Below are positions 1 to 9,210 of a stretch of 64,000 nucleotides of DNA, piece by piece. Every line of letters begins with the position of its first letter. Positions within the stretch are counted from its first letter, which is position 1. The notes under the pieces are model-generated. The model saw only the letters and a program-made list of their open reading frames with translations. It was not told the origin of the DNA and searched no databases. This stretch comes from DAISJI01 sp964559835 (GTDB lineage Bacteria; Acidobacteriota; Terriglobia; Terriglobales; Acidobacteriaceae), in assembly GCA_964559835.1 (NCBI GenBank), contig CAZLJE010000005.1, positions 1 through 64,000 of the forward strand, written 5' to 3'. A program made the position numbers and the translations under genes.

Positions 1-55
1 GAGCGCTTCCTTGACACGGAAGAGGTCGATGGTTCGAGTCCATTCGGGCCTACCA
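1..55 (+). tRNA. tRNA-Val (anticodon GAC), 3' part
   Basis: The window opens inside a tRNA. The anticodon stem CTTCC/GGAAG encloses the 7-nt loop TTGACAC, giving anticodon GAC (valine). It is followed by a T-arm with the TTCGAGT loop and an acceptor 3' strand ending in an encoded CCA at 53-55. The 5' acceptor strand and most of the D-arm lie outside the window. No other tRNA is seen. Confidence 0.9.
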
Positions 56-63
56 ATTCTTTT

Positions 64-90
64 CAGCGGCTTGTCCCCGCTGGATCTCAC
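64..90. repeat. 27-bp direct repeat, left copy
   Basis: These 27 bases differ at one position from 25159-25185, in the same orientation; the flanks do not match. The left copy begins 9 bp after the tRNA-Val CCA end. The right copy lies inside a TonB C-terminal remnant. Read on the minus strand, the left copy could also encode a scrap of the same TonB region (VRSSGDKPL), so it may be a recombination scar, a remnant or a dispersed repeat. Confidence 0.6.
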
Positions 91-518
91 CACTTCCGCG
101 TGACCGCGGTTCTTCCCTTTCGCGTCATCTGACGCAAAAACCAATCCGAATCGCGTCCCCACCCGCTTCACGCCCCAAGCCCGTCTCACCAAGAGCAACA
201 CGCATCGCGACTTGCGTCATCACGCACGTACATCGTAAGTAGTTTTTTGTTTCATGCTAAGGCGTTCAGCACTTCCCCTCTGCGTCCCTGCACTGTCCGA
301 CTATGCGCCGAGTACCTTACGCACTTTAAGTGCTTGCACCTACCGCACTGTCCTTGCGGTCAGTATCGCCACATCGACGTGAGATTTACGGTTGAGGTCG
401 TCACGGTCACGGCTCGCGCTGTGGCTTGGACAGAAGCGCTAACTGATGAAGCGTGCGGCCGCCCAGCCATTTCTCGACGTTCGTGAGTTGGGCGTGCTCC
501 GCCTCGTGGCAGGTGAGA
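91..518 (+). promoter_or_regulatory. Intergenic leader upstream of the anchor-D protein gene
   Basis: No convincing gene lies between the tRNA and the lipoprotein start at 519. Two blocks recur upstream of the paralogous gene at 43609: 347-394 against 43426-43473 (37 of 48 bases identical by eye) and a block that begins near 489 against 43581 and runs into the coding sequence. The conserved spacing suggests a shared promoter or 5' leader. No canonical -35/-10 pair could be assigned with confidence. Confidence 0.5.
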
Positions 519-1739
519 ATGAAATTAAGTTCGTTGTCCAGGATACAAGCGGCGATCGTGGTAATGCTGAGTATGTGTGGTTGCGGGATGGCGAGTCCAA
601 CCTTCACCCTTAGCTCCTCGCCAACATCGCTCAACTTCGGGACTCAGAATGTCGGCACATCGTCATCGCAGCTCACGGTCACGCTGACCAACAACGGGAG
701 CCGGGCCGTCACGGTGCAGAATGCCTCGGTAAGTTCTACTGCGTTCACCTTGGCAGGCTTGAACGGCAGTGTATCGCTATCCCCTGGCGCAAATCTGACG
801 TTGCAGGTCGCATTCACGCCAACAGCGGCTACTACGTACAGCGCAAACTTGACGGTGAGTGGTAACCACGGTGTGAATCTATCGGTGCCGCTGAGCGGCG
901 TCGGCGCTAGCGGCACATCTGGTGGTTCGGTCGCAGTGTCAGTTTCTCCGGCAACGGCGACGGTGCACACGGGAGGAACTCAGCAGTTTGCGGCCACAGT
1001 AACGGGCACGACGAATACGGCAGTGAACTGGTCGGTGGCCAATGGGGGAGGGACCATCTCGACGACTGGACTCTATACTGCGCCAGCCACCGCAGGGACG
1101 GCGAGTGTCATGGCGACGAGTGTGGCGTCCCCGTCGTCCAGCGGGCTTGCGAATGTAACCATCAATACGCCGTCGACAGTAAGTGTGTCGGCGTCGCCCA
1201 CTTCCATTGCGTTCGGTTCTGTGCTCGTGGGGAGTTCGGCTTCGAAAGCGGTGACGCTGACGAATACCGGCACTTCATCGGCGACTATTTCTTCGGCCAG
1301 CGCCACCGGCAGTGGCTTCACGGTTTCCGGCCTACAGTTTCCATTGACGTTGGCGGCCGGCGCCTCAGCGGCGGCGACGGTCACGTTTGCGCCGTCCGGC
1401 AGCGGCACCAATACCGGGACCGCCAGTTGGGTCAGCAACGCCACCAACTCACCGACGACGGTTGCGCTGAGCGGGTCCGGGACCAGCCCAACACAACACT
1501 CGGTTACGCTGAATTGGCAGGCCAGCGCATCCACTGTGAGCGGCTACCACATCTACCGATCGGCAACTACTGGCGGGCCGTATTCGATCCTGAATAGCAC
1601 ACTGGATTCGAACCTGAGCTACAACGATTCCACGGTGCAATCAGGAACGACTTACTACTACGTGGTGACCGGCGTCGATAGTACGGGGGTCGAAAGTGGG
1701 TACTCCAATCAGGTCACGGTAGTCGTTCCGTCGCCGTAG
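519..1739 (+). CDS. Secreted ASH/anchor-D, Ig-like and FN3 domain lipoprotein
   Basis: A 406-aa surface or periplasmic protein with no enzymatic motif. The start at ATG 519 is preferred to the longer frame because AGGTGAG lies just upstream and the product then begins with a short basic, hydrophobic signal peptide; a Cys-rich MCGCGMAS stretch could be a lipobox. Domains in order: ASH/'choice-of-anchor D' (about 28-128, with SLNFGTQNVG), bacterial Ig-like domain (about 135-225), second ASH domain (about 230-325) and FN3 (about 328-405, GYHIYRS, TYYYVVT). The first 120 residues are clearly paralogous to the protein encoded at 43609. Such modular proteins are abundant in Acidobacteriota; an adhesive or matrix role is inference. 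Confidence 0.85.
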   Translation: MKLSSLSRIQAAIVVMLSMCGCGMASPTFTLSSSPTSLNFGTQNVGTSSSQLTVTLTNNGSRAVTVQNASVSSTAFTLAGLNGSVSLSPGANLTLQVAFTPTAATTYSANLTVSGNHGVNLSVPLSGVGASGTSGGSVAVSVSPATATVHTGGTQQFAATVTGTTNTAVNWSVANGGGTISTTGLYTAPATAGTASVMATSVASPSSSGLANVTINTPSTVSVSASPTSIAFGSVLVGSSASKAVTLTNTGTSSATISSASATGSGFTVSGLQFPLTLAAGASAAATVTFAPSGSGTNTGTASWVSNATNSPTTVALSGSGTSPTQHSVTLNWQASASTVSGYHIYRSATTGGPYSILNSTLDSNLSYNDSTVQSGTTYYYVVTGVDSTGVESGYSNQVTVVVPSP

Positions 1740-1820
1740 CGGGCCTCTTTTTACAGCAGCGCCAAAAAGCCCAACCCACGTCAGCAACTTTTATAGCCGA
1801 TAAGTTTTAGGTGATAACAG

Positions 1821-2996
1821 ATGAAGAGCATCAGCACAGCAGTTATTTTCGTCGCATTCGCATGCGCCGCATTTGCCACTGATCACGTGGCTTCGGGGCC
1901 GATCACGATCAGCGGTCAGAGTGGCGTGACCATCGACAACATGCACGTCACCTCCACCACCGGCAACTGCATCACGATCACGAACTCCTCGAACATCACG
2001 ATCAAGAACTCCGAAATCGGACCTTGTGGAACGACGTCCGGTACAACCCAGGGGAACGGAATCAAGCTCAGCGGCAGTAACGGGGTTAACATTTACGATA
2101 ACTATATCCATCCCGAGACAGGATCTACGACCTGCTGCGATTACCACGACGGAATATTCGGGTTCGGCGGCAACCAAAACATTACGATCCAGGGAAACGT
2201 AATCGCGTACAGCGAATCAAACGTCGAGTTCACTGGCGCCAACTCGGGACTGAACATCACCGGTAACTTTCTGTTGAACCCGCGCGGCCCGTTCCCGCGC
2301 GGCCAGAACGTGCAGTGCTGGGGAGCCGATACATCCAACACGTGCAGCAACGTTACGGTGCAGAACAACTATGCGCTATCGAGCACCAGTTCGACTTACA
2401 CGTACCCGGAAGTGCAGGAAGATAGCATTAACTTCGGCTTCGCCAGTTCTGCTTTGGTGCAGGGGAATTACGTTACAGGCGGGCACAGTGGCAGCGGTTG
2501 CGGCTTGATAGCGGACAACGCAGCGAACGGCATACAGTTCAAAAACAACTTGTTGCTGAACACGGGTCAGTGTGGCATCGGCATTTCCAGCGGCACGAAC
2601 ACGGTGGTTTCCGGGAACAAGGTGTACAACACCACTCCCGTCGCGGGTGCGGGGAACACAGCGATTTACGTGTGGAATCAGTACACAGCGCCTTGCGGTC
2701 CGACGACGGTGAGCAACAACATTGCGGACGAAATCCGCTCCGACGGTACGCATTCGGGCTGGTGGGATGGCGGCGGATGCAGCGTCACCAGTTCGGGTAA
2801 TACTTTCGGCTCCGCGGCGGACGCGCTGCTGACGCCGACGAGCAGCGTATTCCCCACTCCCATGGTCCCCCCGCAGCCTAAGAACTGCGTGGTGACCTCG
2901 CCGTACACAACGAATACCGCAGCCAAGTCGGGTGTGCCGCTCTGTTCCGGCAGTTCCGTTAGCCCACCCACGAACCTGACGGCCACGGTGCAGTAA
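1821..2996 (+). CDS. Secreted right-handed parallel beta-helix protein
   Basis: A 391-aa protein with a clear signal peptide (about 20 residues, cleavage near AAFA/TDH). It is followed by repeated short N/S/T/G-rich strands such as NITIKNSEIG and NNYALSS, typical of right-handed beta-helix (pectate-lyase-fold) repeats. No catalytic residues can be assigned; members of this fold bind or cleave polysaccharides. The C-terminus stops at PPTNLTATVQ, which resembles the first strand of an FN3 domain, as if a C-terminal module were missing. It lies 81 bp after the ASH/FN3 gene on the same strand and converges on the EPS operon. A role in handling the locus A polymer is inference. Confidence 0.82.
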   Translation: MKSISTAVIFVAFACAAFATDHVASGPITISGQSGVTIDNMHVTSTTGNCITITNSSNITIKNSEIGPCGTTSGTTQGNGIKLSGSNGVNIYDNYIHPETGSTTCCDYHDGIFGFGGNQNITIQGNVIAYSESNVEFTGANSGLNITGNFLLNPRGPFPRGQNVQCWGADTSNTCSNVTVQNNYALSSTSSTYTYPEVQEDSINFGFASSALVQGNYVTGGHSGSGCGLIADNAANGIQFKNNLLLNTGQCGIGISSGTNTVVSGNKVYNTTPVAGAGNTAIYVWNQYTAPCGPTTVSNNIADEIRSDGTHSGWWDGGGCSVTSSGNTFGSAADALLTPTSSVFPTPMVPPQPKNCVVTSPYTTNTAAKSGVPLCSGSSVSPPTNLTATVQ

Positions 2997-3004
2997 ACAC
3001 GCGT

Positions 3005-3051
3005 CGGGAAGTCAAGCCTTGAAGGTTCCGCCTCCGAGGCTTGACTTCCCG
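3005..3051. terminator. Hairpin between convergent genes
   Basis: A perfect 15-bp inverted repeat (3005-3019 pairing with 3037-3051) with a 17-nt loop sits between the stop of the beta-helix gene and the 3' end of the minus-strand operon. There is no T-run on either side, so it may block read-through or stabilise transcripts rather than act as a classical intrinsic terminator. Confidence 0.65.
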
Positions 3052-3118
3052 CACGTTACTGCAAAACTGAACGCAAACTCTGGATCATGCGAAGCGTCGA
3101 AGTCGACGGCAAGCATGA

Positions 3119-4267
3119 TCACGCAGCAATGTGCGCCCGCGTTTCTGCCCCCGCGATGCGTTCAAATATCGCGCACGTTTGTGCCGCCATTCGCCGAAAG
3201 CTGAAAAGTGCAGAGCGCTGGACTCCGCGACGGCTGAGTTCCGCTCGCAGCTGCCTATCGGATGCGAGCCGCTCGATGGCCGAGGCCAGATCACTCGTCT
3301 GGTACGGATCGATCAACAGCGCCGCCGACCCGGCGACCTCTTCGAGTGCTGAGCCGAACGAGGTGATTACCGGTGTGCCGCAGGCCATTGCCTCAACGAC
3401 GGGCAAGCCAAATCCTTCGTAGAACGACGGATACACGAGGAAGTCTGCCGCGTTGTAAAATGCGGGCAGATCTTCGTCGGCCACATAGCCGGTACAGACT
3501 ACGTCGTGTTCCAACGTCCGCGCCTTGGCCGTGTCGAAGACCTCACCGCACCTCCAACCCTTAGGGCCAACGATCACAAGACGATGCGGAATGGCGCGCT
3601 TGGCTTTCAACTCCAAGAATGCGGCGAGCAGTCGTGGCAAGTTCTTTCGCGGTTGGACCGCTCCCACGTAGAGAATGTAAGGTTGCTCGATGCCATAGAC
3701 CATGGAAACGAATCGGCGTGCACGTTCTTCCGGCATCGGGCGAAACTGTTCACCGCAGCCGTTATAGGTGACGCTGATTCGCTCGGGCGCACATCGGTAA
3801 TAGTGAATCAGGTCCTGTTTCGTATTCTCCGAAACAGCAATGATGTGATCAGCACGCGCGATCGAGCTTGCCAGTAGAGCCTTGCACATCAGCAGGTACT
3901 TGCGCGTATAGAATTCCGGAAACCGTTCCTGACCAACGTCGTGCACCACGAGCGCGCTCCGGCAGCGCAAGTTATACGGCAGAAAATACTGTGTGTGGAA
4001 CACATCGATGTTTTGGCGGCGAGTTTCGGCGGCAAAAAACCACAGCAGTCGCAGGATGGCATTGTCGGGGTGGATCGCACGATAGCGTAGCCGGCAGTTT
4101 TCCGGTGCAGGCCGGTTTGCACGTGCACGCACGTAGACCAGCGCCTCCGTGCTCTGAGGCAATGTGTTCGCCAGATTGCGGACCAGTTCGCGCGTGTATG
4201 TCTCATTTCCGGTCTTACGCTGTCCGAGGGCGTGCGCGTCAATTGCGATTCGCAATGGGAACCTCAA
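3119..4267 (-). CDS. Glycosyltransferase family 4
   Basis: A 382-aa GT-B glycosyltransferase, last gene of the locus A operon. The N-terminal domain begins RIAIDAHALG with the G-N-E-TY acceptor-side motif. The C-terminal donor domain has YVGAVQPRKN and the FYEGFGLPVVEAMACG block, whose E-x7-E-like glutamates contact the nucleotide-sugar. It probably adds one sugar to the lipid-linked repeat unit in the cytoplasm; the sugar is unknown. The listed start is a TTG; an in-frame TTG at 4255 with GAGG upstream is equally possible. Confidence 0.88.
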   Translation of the reverse strand: MRFPLRIAIDAHALGQRKTGNETYTRELVRNLANTLPQSTEALVYVRARANRPAPENCRLRYRAIHPDNAILRLLWFFAAETRRQNIDVFHTQYFLPYNLRCRSALVVHDVGQERFPEFYTRKYLLMCKALLASSIARADHIIAVSENTKQDLIHYYRCAPERISVTYNGCGEQFRPMPEERARRFVSMVYGIEQPYILYVGAVQPRKNLPRLLAAFLELKAKRAIPHRLVIVGPKGWRCGEVFDTAKARTLEHDVVCTGYVADEDLPAFYNAADFLVYPSFYEGFGLPVVEAMACGTPVITSFGSALEEVAGSAALLIDPYQTSDLASAIERLASDRQLRAELSRRGVQRSALFSFRRMAAQTCAIFERIAGAETRAHIAA

Positions 4268-4331
4268 TTCTGGCGGTTTCGTTCAGGCGAACGACATCTT
4301 GTCGTGGGGATGAAGCTGACCGGAATTCAGG

Positions 4332-5855
4332 CTAGATCTGCGGCGCCACGCCCTTGGCTGCATACACGGGATGCATTGCTACCGGGTGTGCCACGCCGGC
4401 ACTGGGAGCCGACAGACGCTCGCGTTGCGAGCGCAGGAAGCCAAGGGAAAAGCCGACAAAAAAGTAGAATGTTATGGCCCCGTGGGAAAACTCGAAGGCA
4501 GGCTGCACGGTTGTAAATAGCAGGTTGACTATCAACAGGCAGAAGAGCCAGATGACCAGCGTGGCGGTTGGCTGGCCCAGCCGATCGCGATGAAGAATGG
4601 CTACCGCGAAACGCTTGAGGATGACCGACAGAAAGCATAGCCACGCGATCAGCCCGAGCAAGCCGAGGCGGGCGAAGATGCTCAGCGTGGAATTGTGCGG
4701 TTGACGGACGGGAACACCGTTTCTCTGACGAAAATCGATCAGCGGTTCGCCAAAGCCGCGTCCCCAAATAAAGTTGCTCATGCTCGAGGTACTATCGCTC
4801 CAAACCTGATCAAACCACTTCTGGCGGTCAGCATCCGTGCCCCATTCCCGCTGTCGATCACCGATCTCCAGTAACGTACCGGCATATTCCTTGACAAACT
4901 TAGATGTGACAGGGCCAACGCGACCGGGAATAGAAAAACCGAGAACAGTGACGAGAACGAGAGCGGCGACCGCTGCGCCGGCGGGCGTCAGAATGCGCGC
5001 GGACAGCCGCCATTCCCCGATCAACATGATGAACGCGAGAATGAGAGCCATCCCCACCAACATTGTGCGGTCTTGGAGAATAATGAGGCCAAACAGTTGC
5101 GCGGCGGCGAGTCCGTAACGTGACCAGGCTGATCGGTGTGCCAAAGGTCCGCCGAGCCACAGCATATAAAGAGCACCGAGCAGCAGATAAATCATGTTGA
5201 GCTGATAGTTGCCCAGCAGAGGGACTATCTGGAACACGCCCGGGAATTGCGACAACGCCTGCAGGCGCAACTGCAGAGGAAACGTAAAAGAATAGAGAAC
5301 GTTGATCAGAAAAAGGGTGGGAAGCCACCGAATCAGGACGCGCGTAAGCTGCGGATCACGTCCCCATAGCACGCCGAGAACCAGGAAGACGCTTTCGATG
5401 ATTACCGAGGCGTCGCGGAGAGCCATGGCGCCGTATTTGGGCGCGTCCACGAGCAGATGGAAAACGGTCAGAGTGGCAAGCACGATCAGCCACTTCGCGG
5501 CAGGCTCTCGCACTACCTGGCCGATCGTTCCCGGATTCTTCCTGGCCGCCAGGACAATGCCGGTGAGCAGCATTGCGTGACCTGCAAGAAGCGGAATGCC
5601 GGCAACACGCACACCGAGATTGTCGAACCCGTAGTTCAAGACGATGTAAGCGGTCAGCGCACCCAGAACAAATACCTGATGCGGCTCTATCCAGCGACGG
5701 CAATACGCGAGCACCATGATCAGTATCGCAGCGGCGATAGCAGAGACGGCGGCGAGCGGGGCGAGAACAGCGAGACCGCCGAGAATCGCACAGCCGAGGA
5801 ACACGAGTGAGGTCGGGACCAGCGACCGGGTACGTTGCGAGGCAGCAAAGGACAT
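4332..5855 (-). CDS. O-antigen polymerase/ligase-like membrane protein (Wzy/WaaL family)
   Basis: A 507-aa integral membrane protein with about 10-12 hydrophobic segments and a long periplasmic loop near residues 320-380 (around RQREWGTDADRQKWFDQ). The sequence around RGFGEPLIDFRQR and PHNSTLSIFARLG follows the pattern of the Wzy_C/O-antigen ligase family. In locus A it is the only candidate polymerase, so it likely joins the flipped repeat units at the periplasmic face. It sits between the fused flippase gene and the terminal GT4 with short gaps. Polymerase and ligase cannot be told apart by eye. Confidence 0.8.
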   Translation of the reverse strand: MSFAASQRTRSLVPTSLVFLGCAILGGLAVLAPLAAVSAIAAAILIMVLAYCRRWIEPHQVFVLGALTAYIVLNYGFDNLGVRVAGIPLLAGHAMLLTGIVLAARKNPGTIGQVVREPAAKWLIVLATLTVFHLLVDAPKYGAMALRDASVIIESVFLVLGVLWGRDPQLTRVLIRWLPTLFLINVLYSFTFPLQLRLQALSQFPGVFQIVPLLGNYQLNMIYLLLGALYMLWLGGPLAHRSAWSRYGLAAAQLFGLIILQDRTMLVGMALILAFIMLIGEWRLSARILTPAGAAVAALVLVTVLGFSIPGRVGPVTSKFVKEYAGTLLEIGDRQREWGTDADRQKWFDQVWSDSTSSMSNFIWGRGFGEPLIDFRQRNGVPVRQPHNSTLSIFARLGLLGLIAWLCFLSVILKRFAVAILHRDRLGQPTATLVIWLFCLLIVNLLFTTVQPAFEFSHGAITFYFFVGFSLGFLRSQRERLSAPSAGVAHPVAMHPVYAAKGVAPQI

Positions 5856-5866
5856 CGTGGTGATTT

Positions 5867-8395
5867 CTACGCGGCGGTGGCCTGCTCAATCCCTGCTGCG
5901 GTGTTCTGGATGGAATACCGCCGCAACAGTCGCGCTGAAATGGCCAAGGCGGTGCCGTTGGAGAGGATGAGCGCAGCGGCCACCCCTCGGATGCCGAACG
6001 CCCAGGTTGCCGGGATTCCAACTACTACGGTAACGACGCTCGCGCCCAAGTACGCGTAGAAAACCGTCCTGGGCGAATTCGCGCCGCGTAACGCTATACC
6101 GGGTCCCTGCGCGGCGCCCCACAACACGCATGCCAGACCAATCCACGGAATCAACGGTGACACTTCAGCGTAGTTACCGCGGTAGAGAAGCTTGAGCACC
6201 TCGTCGCGAAAGACGGTGAGCAATATCCAGTAGAAGACCGATCCGGCAGCGAAGACCCACATGATGCGCCGGCCCAACGTCTCCGACCCGGTAATACCCT
6301 GCTTGGCGCAGGTCGCGGCGGCGTAGGGCAGCAGCAGCAACGACATGGCACCGTACATCTGAAACACGATCTGTGCCAGGTTCAGCAAGGCTTTCAAGGC
6401 GCCCGCTTCCGGGGCCGTGCGCAGGACCGTGAGGAGCGTGTAATACGCGTTCCAGGGCAGCCACATTGCAATCGAGGAGGCGACCGTCCATTTTCCGTAA
6501 GTCCAATGCTTTCGGAGAATGTGCCGCAGATCGACAGGAGGACCAGTCGTTTGGCAACGCGAAAACCACAGGAGGAGCGGCAAGCTGCCAGCCAGGGCGG
6601 CGATACCCATGATCAAGAACGCAGTAAATACATGCAGTCCGTGGGGCAAAACCAGGTAGAGGACACCGAATAACACACTGCAATAAACGGCGGCGCCGAC
6701 AGCGGCGCGAAACGGACTCTCGAGGTTATACATGAGTCGCCGTGCGAACCACAGCAACAAAATGCATGGAGCGGCGCAGGCGGTACCCTCGAGGGCGACA
6801 CTGAGCCCGGGCGACCACTCGCGGACGACTGCGCCAAGTATCGCCAGGACCACTGCCGTGGCGGGAGCGACGACGGCATGGAACCGGAGCAGAGCGGATC
6901 CGTAGTTCCTGAAATTGCGCTTGTACTCTGCTCCTCCGAATACGCTGACCGGCTCCAAGATCAATGCCTGGTGAAGCAACGAGAGCAGAAGGAATAACGT
7001 GAACGCGAGCGCATACTGGCCGTACTGTTCGGCTCCAACATACCGAGCCAGCAGAATGCTCATCAGGAAGTTTGCGCCGGAAGTAAGCGCCTGATCGCTG
7101 AGAGCGAACAGACTTTGGCGAGCCCACGACAGCAGCTTCAGGACGCCCTTAGAGCCGAACGGTAGTCGCCGCGGAGAGTTCGCGGGATCTGCACTTGGTC
7201 GAGCCGCCGCTGCAGATGGCAGGACCGGAGCAGTTTCGAGCGGCGTGACAATTATGGAGCGCGTCCTTGCTTCATGCAATTGGATCTGGCGGGAGAGCAG
7301 CCTGCCGCGGTATTCGGTTTCGATATGTGATTCGGAGTGCTCCGCGGTGATATTGCAAATCGAGCTGATCAGGTACAACGCCAACAATGAATCGGGATTG
7401 TCCAAATATCTCTCGGCTGGCGTGACCCGGCGGTGTAGCAAGCAGGCTGATTGCACATTGAAGTGGAACTTATCCCAGACTACGGGTGTGTTGTAGCGCG
7501 CGCGTTCCCAATCGAAGACGTAGAGAGGGTTTCGGCGACGCATGTTCCATGGGGCAAAATCCCCATGTATGAGTCCGCACGGTACCGGTATTCCCCTCAA
7601 GGCATCTGTCGCGACGTGGAGCGCGCGTCGTGCGACAGCCCGCAAATTGCGGTGAACGCGTGGCGACTCCTCAAGAAGTGCTGCGACGTCGTTGGCTACC
7701 TCCTCGCCTGGGAGCGTCACGGGATGCACGGCGGCGAGGCGGCGGAGGAATTCTTCGTGCGCACGGCCGAAGTGAAAAGGAGACCGGCCTGTAGGACCCG
7801 GCGCTTCGACCAGGATGTGCATGCGTTCGCATTCGCCCGCGTACAAGACCTGGGGTACACAACCTTGCATCGACTCAAAGGCGGTAAGGTGCGCAATGAC
7901 GAACGCCTCGTACCGGACGGACTCTCCAGCCGCCTCGGTGAGCGGCACCTTGACATATGCCAGAACGTCGCCGTTCGGCCTCATTGCCTGCAGCACACAC
8001 TTCCGCAGCGCACCCGGGCTGCCGATAAGCAGCGCGAATGTCAGCTCGCTTTCGCCAAGTAAGTCTTTGAGGAGCCGAGGGACAGCACCGGACGGATGGA
8101 ACGGCAACTCAACATGCTGCTGGGCGCCACCATGCCACCCTACACGCACCAGTGCGAGCGTCACTTGCTTCAGCAGTTGCGAGCGTCGCGTATTCGGACA
8201 GTAACTATCAAGCGCGCTCACAGCGCAGCGGCGGGCGCCAATGGGGACCAATAGGCGTGCGTCTGCGGCCGAAGGCAATGCGGCAAAAGTTTTTGAGTGA
8301 TCGCTCGGAGCGCCGTCATTGGCAGCCCTACCTGTCAAGGGCAGCAATCGCCGGTGCAGCTCATCTTTCAGTCGCGCGGAACAGATAGTTTCCAT
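5867..8395 (-). CDS. Fusion of an APH/choline-kinase-like domain and a Wzx-type flippase
   Basis: An 842-aa fusion. Residues about 115-330 carry the signature of aminoglycoside/choline-kinase-like enzymes: a candidate N-lobe lysine (K149 in AYVKV), Glu163, the catalytic loop H277-G-D279 with N284, and the D295-W-E metal motif. Residues about 430-842 are a polysaccharide flippase with about 12 membrane segments, beginning near ALSDQALTSGANF and including the usual ILLARYVGAEQYGQYALAF block. A Pro/Ala-rich linker joins them. The flippase half should move the lipid-linked unit across the inner membrane. The kinase half has all main catalytic residues; its substrate, perhaps a sugar or lipid-linked intermediate, is unknown. 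There is no sign of a frameshift or stop at the junction. Confidence 0.83.
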   Translation of the reverse strand: METICSARLKDELHRRLLPLTGRAANDGAPSDHSKTFAALPSAADARLLVPIGARRCAVSALDSYCPNTRRSQLLKQVTLALVRVGWHGGAQQHVELPFHPSGAVPRLLKDLLGESELTFALLIGSPGALRKCVLQAMRPNGDVLAYVKVPLTEAAGESVRYEAFVIAHLTAFESMQGCVPQVLYAGECERMHILVEAPGPTGRSPFHFGRAHEEFLRRLAAVHPVTLPGEEVANDVAALLEESPRVHRNLRAVARRALHVATDALRGIPVPCGLIHGDFAPWNMRRRNPLYVFDWERARYNTPVVWDKFHFNVQSACLLHRRVTPAERYLDNPDSLLALYLISSICNITAEHSESHIETEYRGRLLSRQIQLHEARTRSIIVTPLETAPVLPSAAAARPSADPANSPRRLPFGSKGVLKLLSWARQSLFALSDQALTSGANFLMSILLARYVGAEQYGQYALAFTLFLLLSLLHQALILEPVSVFGGAEYKRNFRNYGSALLRFHAVVAPATAVVLAILGAVVREWSPGLSVALEGTACAAPCILLLWFARRLMYNLESPFRAAVGAAVYCSVLFGVLYLVLPHGLHVFTAFLIMGIAALAGSLPLLLWFSRCQTTGPPVDLRHILRKHWTYGKWTVASSIAMWLPWNAYYTLLTVLRTAPEAGALKALLNLAQIVFQMYGAMSLLLLPYAAATCAKQGITGSETLGRRIMWVFAAGSVFYWILLTVFRDEVLKLLYRGNYAEVSPLIPWIGLACVLWGAAQGPGIALRGANSPRTVFYAYLGASVVTVVVGIPATWAFGIRGVAAALILSNGTALAISARLLRRYSIQNTAAGIEQATAA

Positions 8396-8418
8396 CGAAT
8401 ATGAGGGGAGGAGGATCT

Positions 8419-9177
8419 CTAGCTGCTGTAACGAGACGAGCCGGCAAGCTCAAGCATGAGCCGCCACATAAATCTGGGATTGTTCACAAGGTAACGCTTC
8501 CCGAGCCGGGATGGCTCTTGATACAAGCGGTGCAGCCATTGCAGGCCCGAATTTTTCATCCACACCGGCGCGTCGCGAAGACGGCCGGTGTGAATGTCGA
8601 ACGCGGCACCGACTCCGATCATGACCTGTGCGGCTAGACGTCCAACGTTCGCAGCCATGAAACGTTCTTGCTTGGGCGTGCTGAGCCCAACCCAAAACAA
8701 GTCCGGGCGAACGGCGGCGATCGCCTCGCGCAGTTCAGACAATTCGGAGTTCGTCAGGTCCCGAAACGGCGGCGTGAAAGTGCCGACGATGCGAAGGCCG
8801 GGGAATCTTGCGGCGAGCGCGTCTTTCAATTGTTCCGCGACGCCTGGAGCTCCCCCGTAGAGGAAGTGGGTATAGCCTTTGTCGACTGATCGCGCGCACA
8901 TGGCTGTCATCAGGTCTGGTCCGAATACCCGCTTCATGTGACGGAACCCGCGCAGGTGACCTACCCAGACGGTCGGCATACCGTCGGGCGTGGTAAGCAG
9001 GGACGCATTCAGAATTCTTCTGAATTCCACGTCATCCTGCGCTTGGATGATTCCATGAACCCCAGTAACGCAAATGTAACCGCGTTGGCCGGTCGCGATG
9101 GCGTTCTCGATAGAAGCAATCGCCTGCTCCATGTCGATCGCGTGAACGCCGACTCCAAGAATTTTGACGCGCTCCAC
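8419..9177 (-). CDS. WecG/TagA/CpsF family glycosyltransferase (GT26)
   Basis: A 252-aa protein with the family features: VTGVHGI near the N-terminus, TPDGMPTVW, the FLYGGAPG motif, the PDLFWVGLSTPKQE block and a C-terminal amphipathic WLHRLYQEP segment that recruits the enzyme to the membrane. Characterised members (WecG, TagA) transfer N-acetyl-mannosamine or its uronic acid to an undecaprenyl-linked acceptor as the second sugar. Start GTG 9177 is supported by GGAAAGGA upstream. It fits the UDP-GlcNAc 2-epimerase at 25324, which could supply a ManNAc-type donor. Confidence 0.9.
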   Translation of the reverse strand: MERVKILGVGVHAIDMEQAIASIENAIATGQRGYICVTGVHGIIQAQDDVEFRRILNASLLTTPDGMPTVWVGHLRGFRHMKRVFGPDLMTAMCARSVDKGYTHFLYGGAPGVAEQLKDALAARFPGLRIVGTFTPPFRDLTNSELSELREAIAAVRPDLFWVGLSTPKQERFMAANVGRLAAQVMIGVGAAFDIHTGRLRDAPVWMKNSGLQWLHRLYQEPSRLGKRYLVNNPRFMWRLMLELAGSSRYSS

Positions 9178-9210
9178 AATGTTCCTTTCCAGATCGGCTC
9201 GACCAAAAGG

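Noticed and set aside
247..486. Possible 79-codon gene after the tRNA
   Set aside because: No ribosome site and no recognisable product; the region is better explained as the leader shared with 43426-43608.
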